Source: Penelope pileata
Taxonomy: Eukaryota; Chordata; Aves; Galliformes; Cracidae
Reading direction: 5' to 3'
Assembly: GCA_013396635.1 (NCBI GenBank)
Contig: WBMW01005486.1
Location: 67,650 to 131,649, forward strand
DNA length: 64,000 nt
Shown: positions 48,291 to 60,794 of the stretch, one piece after another
Position numbering within the stretch: position 1 is the stretch's first letter
Layout: the number at the start of each line of letters is the position of its first letter
Translations under genes and position numbers: made by a program
Notes under the pieces: generated by a model
What the model saw: only the letters and a program-made list of their open reading frames with translations
Told to the model about the DNA's origin: nothing
Databases searched by the model: none

Positions 48291-50130
48291 ACCACAATCA
48301 CACCCAAGAACAGAATCACAGCCTCACCCACCCAAGCAGCCAGTGGAGAATCTAAGAAGCATTTCTGGAAATCAAAGTCTGTCAGAATGTATGCCACACT
48401 TTTCTAAAGCTCTTAACCTTAAATATAAAAGATATTGGTCTTTCAGTGGTGTGAAAAGAATAGGTGGTGCAAAAGTATGAGAAGCTGCCTGAGTTTATTG
48501 TATTTCCTTCAGCTATCCACATGTTCCTTGTTTGCTGGAATTTAAGTGATTAGTTTCAAGTTAGTTTCAGAAACCATATTTGCATTATGAATGGTCATGG
48601 AATAAGTGTTACTGCTTTAATTCACAAATAGGAACCACTTCACTCAGCAAACTACAACAAAGCAACACAGCTGGGGTGTCCAAGATGTCTAACCAAGCTA
48701 TAGAGAGTTACACAAGAAGAAATGTTCACGTAATTCAAATAGGCGGATTTGTGGACCTACATTTTACTTGTAGCATATCCCAAAGAAGATAAAAGGGCTG
48801 ATGTCAACAAGTAAATTATTCATTGTGAATTATTCACTCACCTTTAATAAAGATCTAGAAGGAGCTTAATGCACTAACTCTTCTCCTTAGTTGCTCTAAA
48901 AAACATCTTTCATGCCCTGCAAACAGATTCCACCAGGGCAGGGACTCTTCCTTTTGAAAACTCCTGGAAGCTTTTGATACTTATAATTGCAGTGGTAAAG
49001 ATTATTCTCCAAGCTGCCAAAACAGTACTATGAAAGAGCTATACAGGAAGAGAAATGTCATTTCTGGCACCAGAGGACAGTCAAAAAAGCTACAGTCAAA
49101 AAAGCTACCTGTAGCTATGGTGGAGATACTGCTTGGACCATATGAAGACGCTTCTTCATGACAATGGCAATCAGCAGAGAACAAAAGGCTCTTACAAGAA
49201 GAGATCATTGTGCACCTCTTCTACAGGTGCAAGGATGAGACCCAGCAAAACAAGATGACTTGTCCAGCATCTTGGTTGCTTGGAGGCTTCTGGTAGCCTC
49301 TGTGCAAGTCACAAAGCAATGCCCAGGTATGCACTACTTCAAGGAGATTTAAGCAGACCAAGAGAGCCTCTTGTACGTGAGTATAAGAACTGCATTGTCC
49401 AGAAAGAGTGCCCAGAGAGAGTTGTATCAGTCAAAGGGCTTTAAGTGACCTTTACCTGCAGAATTGCACCATAGTCACGTAAAGAAATGTTTGCTGGGAG
49501 TCAGGTGGCTTCCCATCAGAAGAGGTGAATGGACACTGACATATGAGACCTATTGACTGCTCTTGCATGTGGCCAGCTGCATCAGGTGCTACTGACTCCC
49601 TCAGTTTCAAGATGGGGATTGTCTTCTTTATTTCTTCCCCTTTAAATGAGATAGATCAGCACTGTGCAAGACTTCAGGGGCCCTAATAGTCTGCGCCTGA
49701 TATTTGAGAGGCAAAGCGGAGCTCTGTCCAGTGGGAGCTGACATCCAACAGCATCTCCTGCAACTCCCAACCATCAACGCCACATTTCCACTCTGAACTC
49801 AGCAGGGACTGGTCAGTCTTGGCATTCAGGGCAATAAATTACTGTTGTCCTGAACGGGGTATATGTGACAGCTCCTTTAGTCAGGCCCAGCGTCTCCCCT
49901 CAGTGAGAAGCAGCAGTTGTCTCATCCCAAGCTGGGCTGACTTCTGTAAATGCTTGGCATTTACATATCTCAGACATATCTACGATTTTTGTTTGAGTCC
50001 TAGTTCCCCACTACACCCCCACTCAGTTATCAGAGCCAAGACCAAGCAAGCTAGAAGAGGACTGCATTTCCAAGCAAAACTCCTGTCTCTACTTGATTCA
50101 ATGGCCTGTAGCATTTAATCCTGTTTTTTT
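48291..50130. other. Non-coding spacer before the pentamer array
   Basis: About 1.8 kb with no gene or dispersed repeat recognised. A 15-bp exact dimer (CAGTCAAAAAAGCTA) lies at 49,078-49,107. The stretch ends with seven T directly against the pentamer array. Confidence 0.6.
49078..49107 (+). repeat. 15-bp exact dimer
   Basis: CAGTCAAAAAAGCTA occurs twice head to tail without a mismatch. A small slippage duplication. Confidence 0.9.
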
Positions 50131-50880
50131 CTATTCTATTCTATTCTATTCTATTCTATTCTATTCTATTCTATTCTATTCTATTCTATTCTATTCTATT
50201 CTATTCTATTCTATTCTATTCTATTCTATTCTATTCTATTCTATTCTATTCTATTCTATTCTATTCTATTCTATTCTATTCTATTCTATTCTATTCTATT
50301 CTATTCTATTCTATTCTATTCTATTCTATTCTATTCTATTCTATTCTATTCTATTCTATTCTATTCTATTCTATTCTATTCTATTCTATTCTATTCTATT
50401 CTATTCTATTCTATTCTATTCTATTCTATTCTATTCTATTCTATTCTATTCTATTCTATTCTATTCTATTCTATTCTATTCTATTCTATTCTATTCTATT
50501 CTATTCTATTCTATTCTATTCTATTCTATTCTATTCTATTCTATTCTATTCTATTCTATTCTATTCTATTCTATTCTATTCTATTCTATTCTATTCTATT
50601 CTATTCTATTCTATTCTATTCTATTCTATTCTATTCTATTCTATTCTATTCTATTCTATTCTATTCTATTCTATTCTATTCTATTCTATTCTATTCTATT
50701 CTATTCTATTCTATTCTATTCTATTCTATTCTATTCTATTCTATTCTATTCTATTCTATTCTATTCTATTCTATTCTATTCTATTCTATTCTATTCTATT
50801 CCATTCCATTCCATTCCATTCCATTCCATTCCATTCCATTCCATTCCATTCCATTCCATTCCATTCCATTCCATTCCATT
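50131..50880 (+). repeat. Pentanucleotide satellite: (CTATT)134 followed by (CCATT)16
   Basis: From 50,131 to 50,800 there are 670 bp of CTATT in perfect register, 134 copies with no substitution or indel. At 50,801 the unit changes to CCATT and continues for 80 bp, 16 perfect copies, to 50,880, where unique sequence (CACTGGGGAG) begins. The two units differ by one T-to-C change at a fixed position and keep the same phase. In other phases the units are ATTCT and ATTCC. Because five is not a multiple of three, every plus-strand frame reads the same cycle: L-F-Y-S-I in the first part and P-F-H-S-I in the second. That explains the 268-codon open frame here, which is not a gene. On the minus strand the first part meets TAG every 15 nt, while the second part is open. 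Confidence 0.99.
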
Positions 50881-53800
50881 CACTGGGGAGAGGAAGTAGA
50901 TAAAAAGAAAAACTTAACGTAAAAATGTATTTCAAAACCTGACCTCTAAAGTTCTTCCAGCCTATATTCTATTTAATTTAGCATGCAAGAACTTAACATT
51001 AATGGTGCACTGGGACAGCCTTAAATTAAAACACCTGAAGGCTAATAACCAGAAAAATAAACATGTCATAACTTAAAGTATGACTTAATAATGGCATAGT
51101 AATTAACATTCAATAACCGTCTAACTCAATTTAAAAACCCTGGATTTCATATTATGATTGTTTAATATTAATTTGACATTTATAAGATGATGACCTCAGC
51201 AGACTGGGATATTACAAGTCGTTAAACCTAGAGGCCAATACAGGGTGTGGGGGCCTGCAAATGTGCATCACTATTGCAGTAAGAAGCAAAGGTTTTATTC
51301 ATTCAGGATATTTACAGCAGTCCCTGCATTGATGATTGCCAGAGCAAACTGTTCAAAGCATGAAGACCTTAGCGTTCGGTTGCTATTTCATAAATCAGTT
51401 GGAGTAACAGTGTCATATTTAACAGAAGTCAGTTTTAAAATAAAAAGGAAAATTAGTTTTATTCACTTGCGAATTACTGCTACAAGTAACAAATTTATAG
51501 AAACAGTAATGAAAGCATGGCTGTGTTCACTAGGTAACAGCTACAGTTATGGAAGTGTATGACCATTATAAATAAGAGTGCAGAATTTTAAGTACCCTTC
51601 CTCAACCTGGAAATATGTTCCGTGAAAACCTCACATAAGGGAGTGAACAATTCAGTTCAGTCCATTAATTGCCCTAAATATCATGACTGGTAATCTGCAA
51701 ATTAGATTATAAAACCTCATTGCATATAAACAAATGCCAAGATAGACTGCCTCTGCCTTCTCGGCAATTAGTTTGCAAAACAGTTACTGTATTTTATGTT
51801 TAACTGCATTAGAGAGCCAACAGTGATTTCACAGTAAAGCAGCTTCATAATGAATATTGTTTTTATGAATCCTAAGTCCAGTCATTAAATTTTTATGGTT
51901 TCCCATATAACTTATCTTTTTTTCCAGGATGGTTCTGGTCTTCATTTTATCTAATCAGGTCTGAGTAGCCAGGAGCTAGGGCTCCAGGCCCATATAGGGA
52001 CATCATGTGTCCAGGTTTCCCCTAGATGTGTCCTCTTTGTCCTTCCCAGGACCATCAGCCGGTGGGATATTGAGAGGCTCCCATGTTAGCCTAGGATCTC
52101 CAGACATCTGGTGTCTCTGACAAGTGAGGTACGTGACTGGAATGGTCTTCATCTAGAAATTAGGGCTGACCATAGTGCACATACAGTAGCTTTCATATCT
52201 TGGGGAAAGGAAAAGTGTTTAAAGATCTTACTAGACCACAGCAATTAATAAATTGGTCCACAGACTGACCACCCCTCCTCGTCTTCTGCAGATGTGATGG
52301 CAGAAATGTGGGCCTGCATGCAGAGCTGTTCCTCACCACTTCTCATTTGCTCGTCATCAGTGTGGTACCCAACACACAAATCTGAAGGAATTCATCTCCA
52401 TTTTAAGTGTGAGTCACAGGGATTAAGTTTAAACCACCGCAGAAACTGTTGCTGCTGTCAGACTGCAACTGGGAAGGCCACTTCTGCAGCTGTAGCTTGC
52501 TGCAAGAGAAACTCTGACTTTCCCTGGCCCTTAAGTTGGGCTTTCCAATACAGCAGCTTATCAAGCTCCTCTTCCCACCATCTCTCAGCCACCGGTTACT
52601 GCCTCCTGTCTCAGGACCAGGCCAGACATGGGCTGCAGCTCCCAGCATCTAGCACATGGCACAGGGATGCCAACATTTTCAGCTGCGCTGGGTGTCTCAC
52701 TTAGAGTCTGCAGGGCTCAATGTGTTCTCCTACTGAAATGAAGGAGGATTTACATCAACTTCTCACTGAGAAAACACATCTACACAGCTCTTCTACACAC
52801 ACAAAGAGCTGGGAGCTCAGAGACACACGTTGTACTTGGCATGACTTCCCTTGAATAAGCCAATGCCTGTTAATTTCTGTCACTCGGGGAAGTATGTGCT
52901 TGAGCCGAGGACAGGGCTCCCCAATATTGCAATCCTAGTGTGACTCCACCTAAGAGCTCAGATATGCAAAGTCCATGCTGAGATGCAATATCCAGACTGA
53001 GAATTTTGCACCGTTATCACAACCTGACAGCTCTCATTCCCCCAGCAGACAGGTAAAGCCAATGAGGAAAATAAGGAATTTCACCAAAAATCCACAGAGT
53101 TTTGGACAAGATTAATTAAGGAGAAAAATAATGGGAAAGAAATAAAACTGAAACAGACTATTACATTTTAGTAATTCCTACACCCTATTGTGAGGTTATA
53201 TTTAGAGTTATAGATGGTAATGTGCCCCCATAATAAAGATATTTGTGGTTTTGGGGTGAAAAATGAATATTTTCTTTGATTTGAAATTAATTAATTCAGT
53301 TTTTTTGTATCAAAAGATTATTTCTGTTGTAGGTTCATTCTACTTTATTCAATCAAACAAATAAAAAAATCAAAAAAAGCAATTATGTGCTGAGCCTTGT
53401 GAGTGACACACACACAAACAGATAATTGAACTTCAGCCTCTCAGACTTATCTTTCCATCCTCCCTTTCTTCAGAGACAAAGAACTCTGACTGTTTTAATT
53501 AAAATACGGTTGAACACTCTAATTCTACTATTGCAAATTTTTCAAGTATATTTTGTAATTTGAGGAGATCTCCTTTGTAGCGTGCGACCTTTTACAGTTC
53601 CAAATCTAAGCAAAACGAAAACATTTTCCTTTACAGTCGTTCCAAATAGCTTCTCTGAATTACATAATGACAATTTCCTTTAAAATGTCAGATTAACTTA
53701 AATCAATTTAGTTCTCTCTGCTTGCATTATAACTCAAGTGTTCTTAGGCAAATTCTTATCCTGACAACATATTTAATGCTATGTTTACTACAAATGGCAC

Positions 53801-54197
53801 AAATAGAAGCCTGTACAGCTCATATTAGGTACTGATGTTTGTTAAACAAAAATGGGATGTATTTGTTTTATGTTCTGGGAATACATCTAGAAAGCAATTT
53901 GTAGCCTTGACATTACCAATGGCTGAATGATTGCTGTGCAAGTGTAAGTGCCATGTGCCTTTTAAAAAATAATGAGCCAGAATGTCTTTATTACTTTACT
54001 AATTAATACAAAGTTTAGTTCAGGGCACTAAATTAACATGAGATGTCACGTATTTCCTTAGCACAGGAGTGTCTGAGTTTCCCTTGTAGAGTTGTAAATA
54101 GAGGAAAATCATTTCCACAGCATTTGTGGGATACTCTGAGGAAATCAATCCTCGGGTAAAATTTTCTACTGGGGTTTGTTAAATGCTAAAAGTGATA
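50881..54197. other. AT-rich unique spacer, partly conserved-looking
   Basis: About 3.3 kb without genes. The stretches near 50,940-51,200, 51,600-51,920 and 53,590-54,060 are AT-rich, free of recognisable repeats and dense in TAAT and ATTA cores. That pattern is often seen in conserved non-coding elements near developmental genes. A 136-codon plus frame at 52,294-52,704 shows no domain. Confidence 0.5.
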
Positions 54198-54426
54198 TTC
54201 CTAGATATTAGGAAGAAACTCTTCACTGTGAGAGTGGTGAGACACAGGAACAGGTTGCCCAGAGAAGTCGTTGATGCCCCCTCCCTGGAAGTATTCAAGG
54301 CCAGGCTGGATGGGGCTTTGGGCAACCTGGTCTAGTGGGAGGTGTCCTTGCCCATGGCAGGGGGGTTGGAACAAGATGATCTCTAAGGTCCCTTCCAACC
54401 TGAACCATTCTATGATTCTGTGATGA
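54198..54426 (+). mobile_element. CR1 LINE 3' end
   Basis: Sense-orientation CR1 3' region with CTCTTCACTGTGAGAGTGG, GGAACAGGTTGCCCAGAG, GCCCCCTCCCTGGAAGTATT, GGGCAACCTGGTCTAGTGGG, AACAAGATGATCTCTAAGG and a CATTCTATGATTCTGTGATG end. It is nearly identical over the shared part to the copy at 28,560-28,780, so both come from one subfamily. It is 5'-truncated to about 230 bp. Confidence 0.96.
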
Positions 54427-55794
54427 AATGGGGATTCACGTCACTGCTACTGCAATTTGATGGTATACCTTGAAGTTCCCAACCCTGACCATTACTAGAG
54501 CCATCGTATGAGAAAGCCAACAACAACAATAAAAATATCAAGGAAAAAACAAAATGTAAGGAAAAACATAGAGAAATCAAGTGAGAGAACACTTTTTCAA
54601 AAGAGTAAGATAGGACAAAATCTGAAAAAAAGTACTTTAGAAGAAAAAAAAAGAAACAACCCACCGTTACCAACAAAACCCCCAGATTTTGACTGTTGCA
54701 TCCTTCACAATCTTCACTTAAAATCGTCAGCACCACTAAGTCACCAGCGCTCAGGTGACACTGGTCAGGCGGCTTTGAAGGCTTTATGGCAACATATGTG
54801 TTTGTGTGTGCCAGAGATGTAATAAGAGGGATGTGAAGAAAAATAAAATGAACTCTAAGAGATCAATAAAACACAGCCTTCTGACCTTGCAGGTGATCTT
54901 TGTCCATTTATCAGAGTTAGCTGATAAAATCAGCACGTGATAGGGTTTTAATCTGCCCATTACTGCTACCTTGTGTCTGTGAACTTGTACATTCATTGGC
55001 CATGGGGATCTGTTTTTAGATGTAGATAAAGTGCCCCTAAAGATGAAACCAAATTCCTGATTAGTATGAAAAGTGGCTTTGATAAAATTAACATTTGTAC
55101 TCAAGCTGTTTCAGTTCTCGAAGCTTATCTCAGGAACAGAGAGGGCACCCTCCTCTGCTAGGAGGAAAAAAAAAAGGCAAGATAACAAGAAATTGAGCAG
55201 ATGGAGTAAATTTTCAAAGCTGTGTGTGGGAGTCAGGCATTCAAATTCCATTAACCAATAACAGAGTCAGAGGAGCAGACTCCTACTCACCAGGCTCAGA
55301 AAACAAGTTCGCATTTCTCCAGTTTCCCTTGCTTCTTACGTGTCCCTGACGCTGTCCTGGCTCCTTTCTAGCAGGCTGACATTTACACAACAGCACAGGG
55401 CCAAATACATTTTCACATTTGGGGCAGAGCTCCTTATCCGGCAGATAGAAATAGAAATGCATGAAGCATAGATGGGAGATCATGTATATACCACGTGCTT
55501 ATGGATGTGACACACAGAAGGGACAGAAGTGATCAGCGGCTGCATGCAATGACCAGAAACAAGCCACTCATCATCAGTAGCTTGGCGTAGGTACTGCTGA
55601 TAGACATACCTTGCTTCTTTAGGGCAGAAGAAGGATGACAAGCAGGTAGATGCAGCCAGTGTGGGTGTTCGGTGATGCTCCTCAGTCCACTAGTCAATGT
55701 GTACATCAATCTTGCAGCTCCTTTGTCACAAGAAATGCCCAGTTCAGGCCAATGCAGTGACCTTTGGGGGAAAATATTTCTACTGCCAATATTT
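54427..55794. other. Unique spacer between CR1 remnants
   Basis: About 1.4 kb, A-rich at 54,500-54,660 with AAC and A runs. No gene recognised; the 104- to 108-codon frames on both strands are low-complexity. Confidence 0.55.
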
Positions 55795-55915
55795 AGAATC
55801 ATAGTATCCTTCGAGTTGGAAGGGACCTTTAAAGGTCATCTGGTCCAACTCCCCTGCAATGAACAGGGACACCTACAGCTAGGTCAGGGTGCTCAGAGCC
55901 CCGTCCAGCCTGGCG
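55795..55915 (-). mobile_element. Short CR1 LINE 3' remnant, minus orientation
   Basis: The plus strand reads AGAATCATAGTATCC, then GAGTTGGAAGGGACCTTTAA, GGTCATCTGGTCCAACTCCC and GGGTGCTCAGAGCCCCGTCC. This is the reverse complement of a CR1 3' end of the type with a short terminal box. About 120 bp remain. Confidence 0.9.
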
Positions 55916-56764
55916 TGCACAGAAGTGCTAATGAGCACAGCTTTTGCCATTCTTGCACTCTGCACAAAGACTGCCATGGCCCTGCACTGTCCAAGACTCA
56001 GCATCTCCCCTAGATCATCTCCACAGTTTTTCACTGTGTAACTAAACACCCTCTTCTGCAAAACCAGCTTCTCTGTCCTGCAGAGCTAATGATAAGTGAC
56101 TGTCTTCAGCTCCACTGTATTTTATCATGGTAGCTTTACTTTTAACTGGCATTAATCACCCAATTATTAAGAATGACACAGCACTTACGGTCTTATCACT
56201 GCAATCTAATTAACTTCTGATCCTACAAATCAGTCTTGTACATCAGATTTATGAATCTCTTATTTGCTCCACAGGGACTTTTAGCAGTGGCAGTTATGAG
56301 TACAGTGTGGTACAAAAGGAGAAAAAAGCAGGTCTCAGAGAGGGTATAAATGCACTTTCTTCACTCCCTCCTCCCACAGATGGGCAGCAAAGGCACAATC
56401 ATGTGGCCTCTGCTCAGGACACCGCAGAACAGTGTGTCTCCCACACGTATCTCTAAGAAAAATGGACATACATGGGACTGCCACTCATTTCCCCCATTTC
56501 TGATCATAGAGGACTTGGCAAGGGCGGCAGTCAGATTTTGGTGACTTGCAACACAGACCTTGATGTGTTTATGAGTGGCAGATGTCTGGTCCTGGTCTTC
56601 TTCAGTCTGAGCTCATGAGGGACCTGGGGTCGCAGCTCCAGCCACACTTACCTTCAGCAGCATCCTCAGAAGCCATGTCCCAGAATGACAGCATCCTACA
56701 CGTCCTGCAGAGTTTTACCAGCAGGATTAGCTGCTAGTTTGTTTGTATTGGACAATCTCATCTG
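55916..56764. other. Unique spacer
   Basis: About 850 bp between two CR1 remnants of opposite orientation. No gene, RNA or repeat recognised. Confidence 0.5.
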
Positions 56765-56850
56765 GTGGGTGGCAGCCCTGCCCACAGCACAGAGTTGGAG
56801 CTGGATGATCTTTAAGGTCCCTCCCAACCCAAACCATTCTGTGATTCTAC
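56765..56850 (+). mobile_element. Short CR1 LINE 3' remnant
   Basis: The plus strand keeps GTTGGAGCTGGATGATCTTT, AAGGTCCCTCCCAACCC and AAACCATTCTGTGATTCTAC, the last 80 or so bases of a CR1 element. Confidence 0.9.
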
Positions 56851-58887
56851 GAATCTGGCTATAGGGAGGCTAATTCTGCCCAGTCTCTGTGTCTCTGCCC
56901 TGCTGCATCCCAGTGACTTGCTGCACACAACACCCTGATGAATGCTTTGTGAGTGGCTCAGTCTGGGCTGCGTTCCGCAGAGAGCCCCTTCATGGGAGAT
57001 GGCACTAGATTTCATAGATAATTTCCTTTTTGGAGCCCTCAGGAATGTCTGGCCAGGTTCAGTCTCTCCTATTGAGAGATATTTCTTTCTAGCTTCTTCA
57101 GAAGAAAATCTTGGTATGAATGCAATAATAAAAAGCATTGTTCCACTTCCTTGGAGATGCAGGCACAGCTTTGCTAGTGCAGATGTCACAGCCTTAACAG
57201 TCCTTGACTCACCGAGGGGGAAAATTTCCCCTCCCTCCTCTCAATATGAAGTGTATTCACAGTCTGAGCCTTACATTTGGTATTCATGCTCACAACAGCA
57301 AACACAATATCAACATTTAGATGCAGCGACAATGGTAGCTGACTGCACACATCCTTCCAGGACTGCAAGCCCTGCATTAAAAAAGGGAAATGAGGAGGGG
57401 GCTTTGACTCAGGCCAGCGAGGCAGCCAGGTGCCCTGGGGTTTGGCAGACGCTGTGCTCGCAAGGTTGGGTACCTGCTCCGGAAGGACCTGGGCTCTAAT
57501 CCTGTCCCAGGAGGAAGGCTGTCATTTGAGGCTGCAAGCGGAGCATTAATAGAAGGCAGGAAGCCTGTCTGAGGAGTGAGGCTGAAATGCTGCTCCCTAC
57601 AGCTGCATCCCCACAGCCTGGAATTTTACAGGTGTGGGAGCAAGAGTACCCATCCATTGCTGCACCCCGCCGTGACGCAGCCCGTGGTGGCTGCAGAGCT
57701 GCAAGCTCCAGTCGCATCCAATGAAACATGACAGTCTCAATGAAATTTATTTTGCTTCCCTTGGCTAGATGATCAGCCCTCCTTGCATACCTGACAGTTT
57801 CAACCATCATCAATTACTGCTTTCACTATGCAGTAACACTCTGTGTCACACCTTCTATTACAGAGACCTTTGAAATCCCCTTTACCTAAAATGGATAGAA
57901 CTAAACCAGAAAAATGCAGTGATTCTTCTTTTCAAATCAGTCTTCTACTAAAAATATTGCACCTTATTAACAGGAACCCAACGAGAGACTCACCTGATGT
58001 GGGATTTCTTCCTCACAAAGTTGTCAGGCGGCCTATTGGAAAGTTATTCTCATAAGCGCAATGATATACCTCATGTGTTTTTGTTCTTTATAGATTTGGG
58101 CTCACAGCCAAGCAGAGTGAGGTCACCGAAGCAATGTCCTTGTCTGCAGGAATACCCAAATCTGCTGGTATTCATGGAGAATTGTTGCTCCCCAGCTCTT
58201 TGGGTTCATCCATGACAGGCTCGGATGCTGCTCATCATAAGAGCAGATGGGTTTTGTGAGGTGACTGAGCACTAACTGCCTGCCAGGCACAATGCTGATG
58301 AGCACAAAGTGCTGCATCTCCATGCTGCTTGCCTATGGAGAGGAAGGATGGAGTGGCTGGGCTTGCAGGGTCCCAACTCCTCACCACACAGGCACCCACC
58401 ATAAAGCCCTCTGTCCCAGGGAGAAGAATGAGATCTTTGCCATGAGCATTGCACTGAGGTGAAGGAGGGATGAAGAGCTATTTTCTCCCAGGATGCGCCT
58501 GAAGGACTTTGAAGTTCCATACTTCTACACATCTCCAACCTGAAAACAACCACTGTAGTCAACCATGACTGCAAGGCCAGGAAATGTGTCAAGGATTGGG
58601 CAAACCCACAGTCTGAAATATCACTCTGAGAGGATGCTGTGCTTGCAGACAGCAGCACAGTAAGATTGTCTGCCATCATAATTGTTATGTGGGAAGTAAA
58701 AGAGCTTTGCTCTTGGAAAATAAATATTTGCTCACTTCAAACAAAAGGAAATCAATGGGAACACTAAGTCCGAGTATATACAGAGATCAGAAGTCTCAGC
58801 TGCTAGGCTGAGCTGAATTAGGCATCAGAAGAGCTGGGCTCAGCTCCTGCTAGAGTCACTGGGCTCTGACTGGCCTGGACCGGGTTA
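56851..58887. other. Unique spacer with a 185-codon open frame
   Basis: About 2 kb, moderately GC-rich at 57,400-57,740. A plus-strand ATG-to-stop frame of 185 codons (56,942-57,499) is the longest frame in the window that is not repeat or N, but it has no domain, signal or homology that I recognise, and a frame of this length is not surprising by chance in 64 kb. No other feature seen. Confidence 0.5.
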
Positions 58888-59000
58888 GAATCATAGAACC
58901 ATAGAATCACAGAATCACACCATGGCCTGGTTTGGAAGCAACCTCAGAGAGCATCCACTTTCACCCCCTGCCATGGGCAGGGTTGGCAACCAACAACCCA
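58888..59000 (-). mobile_element. Short CR1 LINE 3' remnant, minus orientation
   Basis: The plus strand reads GAATCATAGAACCATAGAAT, CACAGAATCACACCATGGC, then CAACCTCAGAGAGCATCCAC and CCCCTGCCATGGGCAGGG. This is the antisense of a CR1 tail with several terminal ATTCTATG-type units. The distal boundary is approximate. Confidence 0.85.
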
Positions 59001-60794
59001 GGCACTGGATAGGCTGTTTGCCTGCTCTGTGCCTCAGTTTCTCCTCCTGTGAAATGGGATCGGTTGTACCAATTTGACGTAAGATCTATTGGTAAAAAAT
59101 CACATATGAGAATTGGTTTTGTTATCATTTCTCACCCAACCGCAAACTGTGATGTTCTTTTCAATTATCCTTAGCAATAAAGAATATGCGATCTTGTTCA
59201 TTGAGTGTAGCTCTGTATGAAAGCATTTCATGACAGCTTGACTTCAAAGTGATCTGAAGCACTGGGATCTTTCTGAGGAATGTATTTTCCTTCTCGTTTA
59301 TTTCCTGCTTAAGGATTCTTCATGGCAGCAGCAAGTGTTGTATTTTCCCTCATATAATGATGGGCTACCAGCTACTTCAGCCAGAATGATATTTTATCTT
59401 CTGATAGGAAGAAGACACCAAAAGTCAGAAAGGAAACTTTACCAGGCAAGACAGTGTGTGTCACTGCTCTCTGAAGCTGACCAAAACTGGCAGCTGCCTC
59501 CAGCTCTCCAGATGACTTCCAGCAAAACAGTGCTCAGCACAAAATGCATGAGATGGCCCCCAGAATGATTCCACAGAGTCTCATTCGGATCATGAAAGAT
59601 GCAAAAAAGACACCTCTAGAAGCTGTAACAACCTCCTTGGAAGTGTCTTTTAATAGCATCATCTGCAGCTCATACCTAGATCCAAACCTGCCTTCATCAG
59701 GGATGCTTAAACACTGTGATTCAGACTGGTGTGAAGTTTTGCATGGGGGACTGTCTTCCAAACATTGCAAAGCTAGATAATTACACCGCCTCAGTCTCTG
59801 GGATGCTCAGGGACCTGAACTTGTCTCTCAGCCCACATTATCTCTTTCTGCTGCAGGAGGCTGCAGTTCTGTCTGATGCACGCGGAGCAAAAAGCACTCC
59901 ATGATTTCCAGGACTTCCACTAGCCCATAACTCTCCATATACAGTAATCACGGTGCAATATTATTCCACTTGTCAACAGTTCGGGAGGAACTGACAGATC
60001 CTGGTTTAACTATTTAGCTCTGCCAGGGGTAATGAGTTCTCTCATGCATTAAATTAAAAATGACACTTGAAAATAGGTACATTATGGACCAAACACAGCA
60101 CACAAATAGGGGGCAAAGATTTAAACTGCTGCCTGGTGGAGAATTGCCAATGAAGCAACATGCATCTCATTATCCAGACTTGCACTGAGCACATCCACCA
60201 CAAAAGCCCTCTGCATACAGATGCATTTGCTGTGGGCAAACGCCTGCTATCAGCACGGACAAGCAAGTCTGCCTTCCCTTGCAACAGAGTTTGAGCTAAA
60301 AAACCTGCTGCCCTCCCAATGTCCTCCTTATGGTGGGCAAACTCTGGACATGGCAATCTGTGCTTCTCATCCCTCACCATGTTTAGACTGTGCCCCATGG
60401 TCTGTGTGCAAAACTCCCATTCTGCTACTGTCTGACAACCACTGGCTGAGATGGTAAGACACACTTACTTAAGCTGATAGAAGAAATAAGAACAGTAACA
60501 AAGACAGACTTCACTTGTAAGTAAGGTGCATTCCTTCTGGGGGGAAGGAAATCTCTTTAGAAGCTCTGGGTTCTTCAGCCTCCTTTTGCCACTGTCACTG
60601 GGGTTTCTCTATAAATTCTCCATCAACTGTGGGCTCATGGCTGTCCATGTATTTTCCTCCTTTCTGCGTTTTTCTTTGTAACACTTTTTAACCCAAAGTC
60701 AGTTGTTTTTGCAGCAGTTTCTACAATTTCGTACACAGATACATTGCTCTGTTCAGTCCTACTGCTGAAGCAGATTTCCAGACCATTGACAGGC
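59001..60794. other. Unique spacer
   Basis: About 1.8 kb with no gene, RNA or repeat recognised. A 136-codon minus frame at 60,054-60,464 shows no domain. Confidence 0.55.

Noticed and set aside
47498..48297. Open frames of 201-258 codons on both strands
   Set aside because: They consist mainly of translated N from the assembly gap.
50131..50880. CRISPR-like or telomeric array
   Set aside because: There are no spacers between units, the unit is 5 bp, and it is not TTAGGG; it is a simple satellite.
50093..50899. 268-codon plus-strand open frame
   Set aside because: It is the translation of the pentanucleotide array; the repeated five-residue pattern follows from the 5-bp unit and does not indicate a protein.
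51961..52135. Pyrimidine-rich stretch with repeated TGTCC/TGTGTCC words near 52.0 kb
   Set aside because: Suggests a degenerate repeat or splice-acceptor tract, but no element or exon could be identified.
54201..54398. Minus-strand frame nearly identical to one at 28,557-28,757, looking like a gene family
   Set aside because: Both are antisense to the same CR1 3' end; the likeness comes from the repeat.
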